Assembly: GCA_015075445.1 (NCBI GenBank)
Contig: JABTUJ010000003.1
Coordinates: 1 to 64,000 of the forward strand
Source: Verrucomicrobiales bacterium
GTDB taxonomy: Bacteria > Verrucomicrobiota > Verrucomicrobiia > Limisphaerales > J093
Length of the DNA stretch: 64,000 nt
Reading direction: 5' to 3'
The position numbers were made by a program, and so were the translations under genes. Position 1 is the stretch's first letter. The number at the start of each line of letters is the position of its first letter. Under the pieces are notes generated by a model. The model had not been told where the DNA came from and did not search any database. It saw only the letters and a list, made by a program, of their open reading frames with translations. Shown piece by piece: positions 16,961-26,423 of the stretch.

Positions 16961-19900
16961 TTACTCCGGTCGGTCCAGGCGGTAGCGGTAGTCGGGCCAG
17001 AGCGGGCAGTTGAGGTCGATCCAGGCCTTAAGCGCGTGCGTCTGATCCGCCAGCAGGCGGACCTCGGCGTGGTCGGGATCGCGCAACACCTGCCAGAGGC
17101 GGCTGCGGACGGAGCCGAAGGTGAGGGGCTCCGCCTTGTAGTGGCGGGCGCCGTAGGACCAGTCGAAGTAGTGCACCCATCCGCCCTGGATGAGGGAGCG
17201 GTAGGAGGCTGGGATGCGCTCGCGGTCGCGCTGGCCCCGGAGGTCGAGGCCGCGGCCGACGTGGCCGTCGTGGCAACGGACACACTGGGCGTTGAGGACG
17301 GGTTGGACGACCTGCTGGTAGTCGAAGGGATCGGTCCCCCAGGGCGGCGGTTCGAGTTTGCGGGCGGCGGATCGCGCGCCGGGGGGAGGGAAGGCGGGAG
17401 GCGGGGTGAGTTGGCGACCCTCATGGCAGCCGATGCAACTGCGCCGTTCACCGGGCTGAAGTTGAACAACGCTGCGCATCCGCTGCAGTTCAGTGAAGTC
17501 GGCGTCGAGCAACTGGAAATACAGCACCTTGCCGGCGGGGGCGAAGAAGCGTGCGGAGCCGTCGGGGGCGACCGGGACGGTGCCCACGATGCGTTTGGCG
17601 ACGTAGCTGGGCCAGCCGTGGTGTTCGGTCACGAGGAACTCGTCGGGGCCGAGCGGCTGCACGTCGCCGTTGCGGGGGCGCGGGTGGGGGGCGTTGCGGG
17701 TCTGGGTCCGGTAGTTCTGGCGCGGCCCGGCCACAAGGTGAACCGGACTGGCGTAGTAATCCTGGAACGGCGGGTGATCGTCCCGGTATTCGCCGCAGGC
17801 AAGGAGCTCGAGTTGGGAGGGGACTTCCTCGATGACGCGCAGGTAGCCAGCGCGGCCGCGGGCGACGACCGGTTCGAGACCTTGATAGACATCCTGAACG
17901 AAGAACTCGCCCCGGCCACGCGCGGCCAGGTCGGGGTCGCGACTCTCCGGCAGGACAGGCGGGCGCGGTCGGGGGCGGAGGAGGGAGGGGCGTTTGCTGC
18001 TGATGGCGGGGTCGAGGTAGAGGAGTTCGCGGTTGCCGTAGCGGTCGATGAGGTAGAGTCCCCAGTGATCCTGTTGGCCGGGGTTGTGGCTGACGAGGAA
18101 ATGGTCGCGGGAGACGGGATGGGGATCGCGGAAGGTCTCGGAGTGGGAGCGGTCCATCTGGTACTGCGGCCGGGTGTCGGGCGTGATGAGGGTCACGGCG
18201 TCGGGACGGAACGGGCCTTCGCTGAGGTTCAACAGCGCGATGGGGCCCTGGTGATCGCCGTGCGACATGATGGTGCACACGATTTCCTGGCTGTCCGGGA
18301 CCTGGTGGGCGTGGCCGTAGCCGTTGGGGGTGTCGTTGCCGAAGACCAACTCGGGATGGGTGCCATCCGGACGGATGGACCAGAGGGTGTGGCCGAAGTC
18401 GGCGCCCTTGTCCTGGTATTCGGAGCGGGTCCAGAGGATGCGGCCGTCCCGGGTGATGGAGGGATTCCACTCGCTGAGGTTGGCGAAGGAGAGGCGTTGG
18501 AGGTGCGAACCGTCCGGGGCCATGCGGTGCAGCACATAGGCCTGGGGACGCCAGCACAGGAAGCGGACGTGGCACCGGGTGCTCATGAAGCCGAGGTCGC
18601 CGTCGGGCAGGACGACCGGGTCGAAGTCGTGGTAGGGCCCGTCGGTCAACTGCCGGAGGCCGGTGCCGTCGGCGTGGATTGCCATGAGGTGCCAATAGGG
18701 TTTCCAGCCCTCGACGGCGGGGGCTTCCGGGCGGAAGGCGAAGTAGATGGTGCGGGCCTCATAATCGGCGACGGGATGGCGGGCGATGCCGTGGCGGCCG
18801 TCGAACAACTGCTCGACCTCGGCGCGGGCGGGATCCAGGCGGCCGTCGGTGTCGCGCGGGAGGTGGAGGACGTAGATGCCGCCGCCCGGTTCGAACAGCG
18901 AGTCGAAGTGATCGCTGTAGTTGTGGGAGGGCTTGAGCGGATGGCGTTTGGCGAAGAGCACGCGTTCGAGGGGCGCCAGCAGCGGGTCGCGGAAGAAGAG
19001 ACGTCGCTTGGCGAGGCGCGCGGCGAGGTAGAGATCATCCGCGCTGGTGGCGGCCGTTCCGAGATTGTGAGCGCGGCGTTGGAGGGTCAGGAGTTCCGCG
19101 CGTTCGCGGGAGACATCGAGGCCGCGACTGGCCGAACGTTCAATCAATTCCGCGAAGAGGAAGAGCACGCGGTCGAGGGGTTCGAGGCGCGCGAGGCGAC
19201 CCCAGTAAGGCGCGCCACCGGGGTTTGCGGGGCGCTCGCAGCGCAGGGGCGAGAGCGGGTCATCAGCGGGGAGGCGTCGCCACGTTTCGCGTTCGCGGAG
19301 GAAGGCGTAAGCGAGGGCACCGTCCCAGGTGGGCTGGGGGACGAGTGCGGGGGAGAGGGTCAGGCCGGTCCGTTGATAATCGGCGGCGCGGCGGGAGAGG
19401 CGGGCGACGGACTGCCAGGTCTGGCCGTCGTCGGAGAGCAGGACCTCGACGTCGAGGGGGATACGATCCTGGAACTGGCCCAGGCGGTCGCGCGACAGGA
19501 CGACGCGGGCGATGGACGCGGGTTCGGGCAGGGCGATCTGGGCCCATTCCACGCCGGTGGACGCGGCGATCCAGCTTCGGGCGTTGCCGTACTGGCCGTC
19601 GTTGAGGTGGGCGATGGCATGGATGGCGTAGCCGGGGAGGACCGAGGAGGCGCTGGCGATGGCGCCGCGCGAGGCGAGGGCGAGGTTGACCTGGCTCTCG
19701 GGCCCGAACACCTCGAGCTCGTCGATGCCCGGTTCGCCGCCGCTCGAGCGGTGGATGGTGAGGCGCAGGAACCGGGTGGTCTGGGCAGGAAAGACAATGC
19801 CGTCCAGGTCGGTGCGTTTGCCGAGTTGCGCGAAGTGCTGCGCGGTTTCCTCGGCGGTCACGATACGGGACGGGGCGGCCTGCGGGGCGAGATTGGCGCC

Positions 19901-20164
19901 GATCAGGGCGACGAGGCAGGCGGCGAGGCGTTCGCGGTGGCGCGGCTTGGAGCGGGGTGTGGGGACCGTTTCTTTGGCCGCTGCGGTGATGCCCGGCGCC
20001 CATGAACCGCAGGGGTGCAGGCTGGAAGCCCGCACCACAGGTTCATGGGAAGCGGCCTGTTCCTGCCGGACCTGCTCAGGGGCCATGGACCGCAGAAGGT
20101 GCAGGCTGGAAGCCCGCACCACAGGTTCATGGGAAGGCAGGCTGGCGCGCCGGTTGAGCTTCAT
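16961..20164 (-). CDS. HzsA-related secreted protein with discoidin, WD40-like and haem c motifs
   Basis: 1067 residues. Order: a signal-like segment (RLAACLVALIGANLA), a discoidin/F5-8C-like domain (TTRFLRLTIHRSSGG ... WAQIALPEPASIARVVLSRDR), a long WD40/TolB-like propeller (LMAIHADGTGLRQLTDGP, RMAPDGSHLQRLSFAN, SIRPDGTHPELVFGND), then two CxxCH haem-binding motifs: CIGCH (ERRSCIGCHEG) and CVRCH (NAQCVRCHDGH). The order matches proteins annotated as HzsA-related after the hydrazine synthase alpha subunit, but anammox activity is not implied. The start at 20164 follows AAGAAGGCGCC, a usable ribosome-binding site. Between this start and the signal segment the protein carries two in-frame A-family repeats (read as PVVRASSLH). 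These displace the signal to residue ~80, so a later start is possible. Confidence 0.78.
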   Translation of the reverse strand: MKLNRRASLPSHEPVVRASSLHLLRSMAPEQVRQEQAASHEPVVRASSLHPCGSWAPGITAAAKETVPTPRSKPRHRERLAACLVALIGANLAPQAAPSRIVTAEETAQHFAQLGKRTDLDGIVFPAQTTRFLRLTIHRSSGGEPGIDELEVFGPESQVNLALASRGAIASASSVLPGYAIHAIAHLNDGQYGNARSWIAASTGVEWAQIALPEPASIARVVLSRDRLGQFQDRIPLDVEVLLSDDGQTWQSVARLSRRAADYQRTGLTLSPALVPQPTWDGALAYAFLRERETWRRLPADDPLSPLRCERPANPGGAPYWGRLARLEPLDRVLFLFAELIERSASRGLDVSRERAELLTLQRRAHNLGTAATSADDLYLAARLAKRRLFFRDPLLAPLERVLFAKRHPLKPSHNYSDHFDSLFEPGGGIYVLHLPRDTDGRLDPARAEVEQLFDGRHGIARHPVADYEARTIYFAFRPEAPAVEGWKPYWHLMAIHADGTGLRQLTDGPYHDFDPVVLPDGDLGFMSTRCHVRFLCWRPQAYVLHRMAPDGSHLQRLSFANLSEWNPSITRDGRILWTRSEYQDKGADFGHTLWSIRPDGTHPELVFGNDTPNGYGHAHQVPDSQEIVCTIMSHGDHQGPIALLNLSEGPFRPDAVTLITPDTRPQYQMDRSHSETFRDPHPVSRDHFLVSHNPGQQDHWGLYLIDRYGNRELLYLDPAISSKRPSLLRPRPRPPVLPESRDPDLAARGRGEFFVQDVYQGLEPVVARGRAGYLRVIEEVPSQLELLACGEYRDDHPPFQDYYASPVHLVAGPRQNYRTQTRNAPHPRPRNGDVQPLGPDEFLVTEHHGWPSYVAKRIVGTVPVAPDGSARFFAPAGKVLYFQLLDADFTELQRMRSVVQLQPGERRSCIGCHEGRQLTPPPAFPPPGARSAARKLEPPPWGTDPFDYQQVVQPVLNAQCVRCHDGHVGRGLDLRGQRDRERIPASYRSLIQGGWVHYFDWSYGARHYKAEPLTFGSVRSRLWQVLRDPDHAEVRLLADQTHALKAWIDLNCPLWPDYRYRLDRPE
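20017..20040. repeat. A-family repeat inside the 5' part of a coding frame
   Basis: GCAGGCTGGAAGCCCGCACC followed by ACAG. It lies between the start and the signal peptide of the HzsA-related protein and is read on the minus strand as VVRASSLHP. Confidence 0.85.
20042..20088. repeat. B-family element
   Basis: Begins TTCATGGGAAGCGGCCTGTT and ends GGGGCCATGG. Its core matches 34474-34521 closely. It is sandwiched between two A-family copies. Confidence 0.75.
20101..20124. repeat. A-family repeat inside the 5' part of a coding frame
   Basis: An identical 24 bp copy of 20017-20040, 84 bases apart. The spacing is a multiple of three and keeps the frame of the HzsA-related gene open. Confidence 0.85.
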
Positions 20165-20211
20165 GGCGCCTTCTTTAGCGGCTTTGTGGGCGAAGGAAAA
20201 GCTCTTCTTTC

Positions 20212-21356
20212 TCAGGCCGGGCGGCGGCGCAGGTCGGCGACGCACTCGACGTGCTGTGTTTGGGGGAACATGTCCAGGGGTTGGACGAGTTCGAGGGCGA
20301 AGCGTTGGTCGGTGCAGAGGGCTTTGAGGTCGCGGGCCAGGGTGGCGGGATGGCAGGAGACGTAGAGGATCTGGGCGGGTGCGGCCGCGTGGAGGGCCTC
20401 GATGGCGGGGCGGGCGCAGCCGGTGCGGGGCGGGTCCAGGAGGACCGTGGTGCGGGTGGGATCGCCGCGGCGGAGCAGGTCGGCCAGTTGCTCCTCGGTG
20501 CGGCCGACGACGAACTCGCCGTTGGTGATGTGGCGGGTGGCAGCGTTGCGGCGCGCGGCGTGGATGGCGGCGGTGTCGAGTTCGACGCCGAGGAATGATT
20601 CCACGGCCGGGGCGAGTTCGAGGGCGAAGAAGCCAATGCCGCAGTAGGCGTCGAGGAGGTGGCGGGTGCCGGCAGCAGACGGGCGCGGACGGTTTGAACG
20701 AGCTGGGGAGAAGGTGGAAGTTGTTCTGGAAAAAGGAATCGCGAGGCAGTTCCCAGTCGAGGCGGGAGGCGCAGCACGACTGAGTCCGCCTTGGGAGGCG
20801 GATAGGCGCGGACCGCAGCGCAACTGGTCGTTCAGGGCAGGTTCAGCGATGGCGCAGCTTTCGAGGTCGACGACGAGGCGGTTGTCGTAGCGGAGAAGCC
20901 GAGGTTAAAGCGTTGCTCAGGCGGTTCCACTGGCTGCGAATCATGATGCAGTTCCAGTAGCCGTAGGGCTGGGGGCAGGGATGACAGGGCGACGACGCGG
21001 GGCGGGAAGCCGCCCAGGCGGTGGAGGAGGTCGGCGACCTGTTTGTGTTTCCCGCGAAGCTGTTCGGGGTAGGCCACGTGCTGGTACTGGCAACCGCCGC
21101 ATTCGCCGAAGTAGGGGCAACGGGGCGCGACGCGGTGGGGCGAGGGCTGGCGCACGGCGAGGAGGCGGGCGCGGGCAAAGTGGCGTTTGACCTCGGTGAG
21201 TTCGACCTCGACCTCCTCGTCCACGAGCGTGAAGGGGACGAACACGACGAAGTCGCCGAGGCGCCCGACGCCTTCGCCGCCGAAGGCGAGGTCCCGGATG
21301 CGGAGCACGTGGCGTTGGCCGGCCGCGAAGGGAGGGCCGCTGGGATTGGGATCCTG
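20212..21356 (-). pseudogene. rlmD: 23S rRNA (uracil-C5)-methyltransferase, frameshifted
   Basis: The first part (21356 to ~20975) has a TRAM domain (HVLRIRDLAFGGEGVGR ... DEEVEVELTEVKR) and the iron-sulfur signature CPYFGECGGCQYQH. The last part (below 20700) holds the methyltransferase core: LLDAYCGIGFFAL (AdoMet loop), LLDPPRTGC, and YVSCHPATLARDL with the catalytic Cys and its proline, closing with MFPQTQHVECVADL. In between, NRLSNALTSG, VRAYPPPKADSVVLRL, LPRDSFFQNNFHLLP and QLVQTVRARL each lie in a different frame, so at least three indels are needed. The motif order fits RlmD/RlmCD/TrmA-type U-5 methyltransferases; RlmD is the best match by the Fe-S spacing. It is either a decayed gene or a local run of sequence errors. 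Confidence 0.8.
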
Positions 21357-21472
21357 CATCGGGAGTAGGTTTCCAGAACCGGGGGCGGGGTGCACCTGAA
21401 AGTCGCCGGTCAAAGTAACCTTGCGTTGAAGGGGGGCTTTGTCTTCAACTGGGTCGACCACTGCGCATCGCT

Positions 21473-24184
21473 ATGGATAAGACAGAACGACCCCGGCTGG
21501 GATTTTCCCAGACCCGGCTGCCCTGGGTGGCGGCCGGGGCTGCCCTGTTGTTGTACCTGGTGACGGTGAGTCCCTGGGTGCGTTTGGACAGCCTGACGGT
21601 GGTGGCCAAGATCACGGGATGGGACTGGACGCCGATGTTGGCGGGGTCGGTTCATTACCTGATCACGCTGCCGTTCCGCTGGCTGCCGACGTCGGTGCAG
21701 CCGCTGCTGTTGAACGTGCTCTCGGCGGTGATGGGGGCGCTGACGGTGGCGTTGCTGGTGCGGTGCGTGGCGCTGCTGCCGTACGACCGGACGCGGGAAT
21801 CGCGGATGCGGGAGCGGAGCGAGTGGGCGTTGTTGAGCATTCCGCTGGCGTGGGTGGGGCCGGCGGTGGGGGCGGTGTTGCTGGGGCTGCAACTGACGTT
21901 TTGGGAGCACGCGACGGCGGCGACGGGGGAGATGCTGGATCTGCTGCTGTTCGCCTATGGGGTGCGGTGCCTGTTGGAGTACCGGGTGGGCGAGCGGGAG
22001 TCGTGGCTGTTGCGGGCGGCGTTCGTGTACGGGCTGGCGGTGACGAACAACTACGCGATGGTGGCGTTTGTCCCGTGCTTCTTTCTGGTGGTCTTTCTGC
22101 TGAAGGGGCTGGGCTTTTTCAACCTGGCGTTTCTGGGACGGATGGCTTTGTGCGGGGTGGCGGGGCTGTTGCCCTATCTGGTGCTGCCGTTGGCGGCGGT
22201 GTTGACGGACGGGAGCGACGAGGTGGGGTTCTGGGGTTATCTGCGGGCGGTGCTGGGGGGACAGAAGGTGGCGCTGACGAGTTTTCCGCCCTACGTGATT
22301 TTGCTGGTGGCGCTGACGTCGCTGCTGCCGGCGCTGCTGATGGGCATTCGGTGGCCGGAGTCGGAGGGTGACACGAGTCGGGCGGGGGTGTGGCTGGCGG
22401 CGTTCATCACGCGGTTCATGCACGTCGTTTTGCTGGTGGCGACGGTGTCGGTGTTTTTCGACCCGGTGTGGAGTGCGCGGCGGCTGGGGTTTGGCATGGC
22501 GCTGCTACCGTTCTATTTCCTGGCGGCGCTGGCGGCGGGCTACTTCACCGGGTATCTGCTGCTGGTGTTTCGCGAGTTGACGCGGCCGCATCGGCGGGTG
22601 GGGGCGGGGGAGCGGTTGCTGAACCGGGTGGTGCCGGTGGCGGGGCTGGCGGGTCTGGTGGTGGTGGCGGGCGTGCAGGGCTGGCGGAACCTGCCGGCGA
22701 TTCGCCAAAGCGACGGCCGGCAACTGCGGGAGCTGACCCGCGTGTATCTGGATGCGCTGCCGGCGGCGGGGGCGTACGTGTTGAGCGACCAGCGTGCGGA
22801 GGTGCTGCTGCTCGAGGCGGCGCTGGCCCGTGAGAAGGCGGCGGACCGGCACGTGTTGCTGGCGACCCGGCTGATGCCGTTCCGGCGTTACCACGAGGAG
22901 CTGAGCCGGCGGTATGGGCCGCGCTGGCCCTACCAGGAGCAGGCGGCGGCGGCGGGGGAGATGTTGGACACGGGGCTGCTGGCCACGTTGCTGCATGATC
23001 TGGCCCGCTCGAACCAGGTGTATTACCTGCACCCGAGCATGGGGTATTATTTCGAGCTGTGTGAGCTGCAGCAGCAGGGACTGGTCTTCCAGGTGATGCC
23101 GCGGGGCACGAACTCGCTGGCGACGCTGCCCGCTCCGCCGGAACGGATCGAGGCGAATGAGCGGTACTGGGCCGGGTTGCTTGCCTGGCTGGAGCGGCGC
23201 CCGGTGGCAACGCCGGAGGCACCGTTGGAAGTGCGGTACGTGAACCAGGTGTTGGCGCGGGCGCTCAACGCGTGGGCGGCGGCGCTGCAACGGGCGGGGC
23301 AGGTCGAGCCGGCCCGGCGTTGGCTGGAGTTGGTCCTGCGGCTCAAGCCGGACAATGCCGCCGCGCGGCTGAGCCTGGCCTTCAACGACGACTTGCGGGC
23401 CGGCAAAGCGCCGTCCCTCGATGCTCCGGCTACGAAGGTGCTGGAGCGGGAACGGCGGGATTTTGACCAGTTGATGCTGCAGGACGGGCCGTTTGACCAG
23501 CCGCAGAAGGCCTTCCTGCTCGGCCAGGTGTATGTGCGCAACGGCTTCTTCCGGCAGGCGCTGGACCAGTTCCAGCGGGTGCGGGAGGTGATTCCGGATG
23601 ATCCGCAGGTGGCGATGTGGACGGAGACGATGGAAGTGATGGCGCGGATGGGCCTGGGAGAAGTTGCTGCGGCGGAGGCGCAGGCGCTCGAGCTGAAGCA
23701 GCGACACCCGCAGGAGGACATTGTGCTCGAGGTGCTCACGCAGTTGTACCTGAGCACCAGTCGCTACACCAACGCGCTGGCGAGCATCGAGGAGCAACTG
23801 CGGCTGGATGCCAGGAATTCCCGCGCGTTGCTGAACCAGGCGGCGATCCTGATCCATCTCAAGGAGTACAAGAAGGCCTTGGCCCCGCTGGACACGCTGC
23901 TCCAGCAACAGCCGGACAATCAGGCCGCCTTGATGAACCGCGCCATCGCCCATCTGCAAGCCGGCGAGCTCGACCTGGCCGAGCGGGATTACGAAGCGCT
24001 GCGGAGACTCGCGCCCGAGTACCACGCCGTCTATTACGGCCTGGCCGAGATCGCCTCCCGCCGGAAGGACAGCGCCGCGGCGCTCCGGCATTACGAGGAT
24101 TACCTGAAGTACGGCGACCGCGCGTCGGAGGAGTATCGGGCGGTGGCTGACAAGGTGACGCTGCTCAAGGGGGGCGCCCGGTAG
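21473..24184 (+). CDS. DUF2723-like multi-spanning glycosyltransferase with C-terminal TPR repeats
   Basis: 903 residues. The N-terminal ~400 hold at least nine hydrophobic segments (WVAAGAALLLYLVTVSPWV; VGPAVGAVLLGLQLTFWEHA; FFLVVFLLKGLGFFNLAFL; LPFYFLAALAAGYFTGYLL). RLDSLTVVAKITG in the first loop resembles the Asp-containing motif of GT117/DUF2723 proteins, which transfer sugars from lipid carriers. The remaining ~500 residues are soluble and end in tetratricopeptide-like helices (RAYLLGQVYVRNGFFRQALDQF-type units, ARNSRALLNQAAILIHLKEY, NQAALMNRAIAHLQAGELDLA). It lies 10 bases upstream of a GT4 gene in an apparent three-gene glycan operon. The DUF2723 label rests on topology and loop pattern, so it is moderately sure. 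Confidence 0.7.
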   Translation: MDKTERPRLGFSQTRLPWVAAGAALLLYLVTVSPWVRLDSLTVVAKITGWDWTPMLAGSVHYLITLPFRWLPTSVQPLLLNVLSAVMGALTVALLVRCVALLPYDRTRESRMRERSEWALLSIPLAWVGPAVGAVLLGLQLTFWEHATAATGEMLDLLLFAYGVRCLLEYRVGERESWLLRAAFVYGLAVTNNYAMVAFVPCFFLVVFLLKGLGFFNLAFLGRMALCGVAGLLPYLVLPLAAVLTDGSDEVGFWGYLRAVLGGQKVALTSFPPYVILLVALTSLLPALLMGIRWPESEGDTSRAGVWLAAFITRFMHVVLLVATVSVFFDPVWSARRLGFGMALLPFYFLAALAAGYFTGYLLLVFRELTRPHRRVGAGERLLNRVVPVAGLAGLVVVAGVQGWRNLPAIRQSDGRQLRELTRVYLDALPAAGAYVLSDQRAEVLLLEAALAREKAADRHVLLATRLMPFRRYHEELSRRYGPRWPYQEQAAAAGEMLDTGLLATLLHDLARSNQVYYLHPSMGYYFELCELQQQGLVFQVMPRGTNSLATLPAPPERIEANERYWAGLLAWLERRPVATPEAPLEVRYVNQVLARALNAWAAALQRAGQVEPARRWLELVLRLKPDNAAARLSLAFNDDLRAGKAPSLDAPATKVLERERRDFDQLMLQDGPFDQPQKAFLLGQVYVRNGFFRQALDQFQRVREVIPDDPQVAMWTETMEVMARMGLGEVAAAEAQALELKQRHPQEDIVLEVLTQLYLSTSRYTNALASIEEQLRLDARNSRALLNQAAILIHLKEYKKALAPLDTLLQQQPDNQAALMNRAIAHLQAGELDLAERDYEALRRLAPEYHAVYYGLAEIASRRKDSAAALRHYEDYLKYGDRASEEYRAVADKVTLLKGGAR

Positions 24185-24194
24185 CGGCCGCCCC

Positions 24195-25373
24195 ATGCGT
24201 GTCGCCCACGTCATCACGCGGCTGATCGTCGGTGGGGCACAGGAGAACACCCTGGCTTCGGTCCTTGGCCTCCGCGGCCAACCGGGGATGGAGGTCGAGC
24301 TGCTGGCCGGACCCACGACCGGACCCGAGGGATCGCTGGAAGGGCGTGCCCGGGAGGTGCCGGGACTTCTGACGGTCGTTCCTTCGCTCGTGCGCGCCGT
24401 CCATCCCTGGCAGGATGCCCGCGCCTACCTGGCCTTGCGGCGGCACTTTCGCGTGCGGCGACCGGACCTGGTGCATACGCACAGCGGGAAGGCGGGGATT
24501 CTCGGGCGGTGGGCGGCGCACGCGGCGGGGGTACCGATCATTGTGCACACGATTCATGGGCCGTCCTTTGGGCCCTTCCAGGGTGCGGTGCCCAACGCGG
24601 TGTATCGCACGGCTGAACGGCGGGCGGGACGCGTGACCACGCACTTCGTGGTGGTGGCCCAGGCCATGCGCGACCAGTACCTGGCGGCGGGCATCGGCCG
24701 CGCTGAGCAGTACACCCGGATCTGGAGCGGGTTTCCCCTGGAAGCCTACCTGGCGGCCCGGTCGGATCCCGACTTCCGCGCCCGGCTCGGGTTGGGTCCG
24801 GAGGATGTGGTGGTGGGGAAGATGGCCCGGCTGTTCCGGCTCAAGGGCCATGACGATCTGTTGGCGGTGGCGCCCCGGTTGTGGGCGGCGCGGCCGAACC
24901 TGAAGCTATTGCTGGTGGGGGATGGCGAGTGGCGGAAGCGATTCGAGGCGCGGGTTGCGGCGTCCGGGTGGTCGGGCCGCGTGGTGTTTGCCGGGCTGGT
25001 GCCGCCGGAAGCGGTGCCGCAGTACGTGGGCGCCATGGATGTGCTCGTGCATTTGTCGACGCGGGAAGGGTTGGCCCGCGCGCTGCCGCAGGCGCTGGCG
25101 GCGGGCAAACCGGTGGTGGCGTATGACTGTGATGGGGCGCACGAGGTGTGTCTCGAGGGGGAGACGGGTTTCCTGGTCCGGCCCGGGGATCTGGCCACTC
25201 TCGCGCAGCGGTTGGTGGCGTTGGCGGATGATGCGGGCTTGCGCGCGCGGTTGGGTGCACGCGGGCGGGCGCTGGTGGCCGAGGCGTTTCCGGTCGAGCG
25301 GATGGTGACGGACCTGGCGGCCCTGTACCGGCGGTTGGCTGGCGACCGGAGGGGCGGGGAGGCCGCGGCATGA
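24195..25373 (+). CDS. Glycosyltransferase family 4 (GT-B) protein
   Basis: 392 residues with the two Rossmann halves of a GT-B enzyme. The N-terminal acceptor domain has MRVAHVITRLIVGGAQENTL and HTHSGKAGILGRWAA. The C-terminal donor-binding domain has KMARLFRLKGHDDLLAV, LLLVGDGEWRKRFE and the family motif STREGLARALPQALAAGKPV, carrying a retaining-enzyme Glu. It most likely adds a hexose or N-acetylhexosamine from a nucleotide sugar to a lipid-linked glycan in the cytoplasm; substrate identity cannot be read from the sequence. Its last four bases overlap the start of the next gene (ATGA), so the two are translationally coupled. Confidence 0.9.
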   Translation: MRVAHVITRLIVGGAQENTLASVLGLRGQPGMEVELLAGPTTGPEGSLEGRAREVPGLLTVVPSLVRAVHPWQDARAYLALRRHFRVRRPDLVHTHSGKAGILGRWAAHAAGVPIIVHTIHGPSFGPFQGAVPNAVYRTAERRAGRVTTHFVVVAQAMRDQYLAAGIGRAEQYTRIWSGFPLEAYLAARSDPDFRARLGLGPEDVVVGKMARLFRLKGHDDLLAVAPRLWAARPNLKLLLVGDGEWRKRFEARVAASGWSGRVVFAGLVPPEAVPQYVGAMDVLVHLSTREGLARALPQALAAGKPVVAYDCDGAHEVCLEGETGFLVRPGDLATLAQRLVALADDAGLRARLGARGRALVAEAFPVERMVTDLAALYRRLAGDRRGGEAAA

Positions 25374-26342
25374 CTTTTCCCTTCAACGTTTATGGGCTGG
25401 CGATTGCTGGCGGTTGGCTTGCCACGTGGCTGAGCCTGCCCCTGTGGCGGGCGTGGTGTCGCCGGACGGGGTTGGTGGACGATCCGGGACACCGGAAGAT
25501 CCACAGTGAACCGGTGCCGTTGGCGGGCGGGTTGGCCGTGTTCACGGGGATGGTCGGGCCGCTGGTGCTGGGGGCGTTGGCGGTGCAATGGGGCTGGCTG
25601 GATCTGCCGACCTCCGGGGCTTTCGGCCATGGCTATGCGCGTCGGGCGCCGCAGTTGCTGGTGGTGTTGGCGGGTGCCCTGGCCATGGTGGTCTTGGGCT
25701 GGCTGGACGACAAACACGAGCTATCGCCCCGGTGGAAGCTGGCGGGGCAGGTGGCCATTGCGCTCGCCGTCGCCGCGAGCGGGGTTCCGTTCACGCTGTT
25801 CGTGCCCAGCCTCGTGTTCAGTGTCGTGTTGACGGTGCTGTGGATTGTGACCGTGACCAACGCGCTGAACTTCCTGGACAGCATGAACGGGCTCTGCGCC
25901 GGGCTGGGGGCGATCGGCGCGTGGTGTTTCGGAATCAAGGCGGCGTTGGCGGGGCAGCCTGGTGGCGGCGCTGGCGCTGCTCGCGGCGGCGGCGATGGCC
26001 GGGTTCCTGCCATACAACTTCCCCCGCGCGTCGGCCTTTCTCGGGGATGCGGGCAGTCACCTGGTGGGGTTTCTGTTGGCGGTGCTGGCGATTCTGCCGG
26101 ACTACTACTCGAGCGAACATCCGGTGCGAACTGCGGTGCTCAACCCGCTGTTGATTCTGGCGGTGCCGTTGGGGGATCTGGTCTGGGTGGTGATCCTGCG
26201 CTGGCGGCTGGGCCGGCCGGTTTACGTGGGGGACACGAACCACGTCTCGCATCGGCTGGTGCGCCGGGGGCTGAGCAAGTCCACGGCGGTGCTGGTCGTC
26301 TGGTTGCTGGCGGCGGCGGCGGGTGCCCTGGCTTTCTGGTGA
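25370..26342 (+). pseudogene. WecA/MraY-family UDP-sugar:undecaprenyl-phosphate transferase, one frameshift
   Basis: Two overlapping frames form one polytopic transferase of about 320 residues. The first reads to ~25950: GLVDDPGHRKIHSEPVPLAGG, the Mg-binding LDDKHELSPRWKLAGQ, and VTNALNFLDSMNGLCAG. The second carries SLVAALALLAAAAMAGFLPYN, the catalytic ASAFLGDAGSHLVGF, and HVSHRLVRRGLSK with the HxxHR loop. All active-site motifs of the prenyl-phosphate sugar-1-phosphate transferase family are therefore present. A single indel near the GCGGGGC run at ~25945-25955 separates them. A sequence error is at least as likely as a true break. It would load the first sugar onto the lipid carrier in the operon with the GT4 and DUF2723-like genes. 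Confidence 0.75.
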
Positions 26343-26423
26343 GGCCGGTCGTTAGGGCGCCGACACAGGCGGGCGCAGCGTCACGGAAGGCCCCGCCAGC
26401 CCGGCGGTGTGGACGGATTGCCT

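Noticed and set aside
16880..20005. Plus-strand open frame of over 1000 codons opposite the HzsA-related gene
   Set aside because: Gly/Val/Ala-rich antisense shadow; the minus strand has clear domains and CxxCH motifs.
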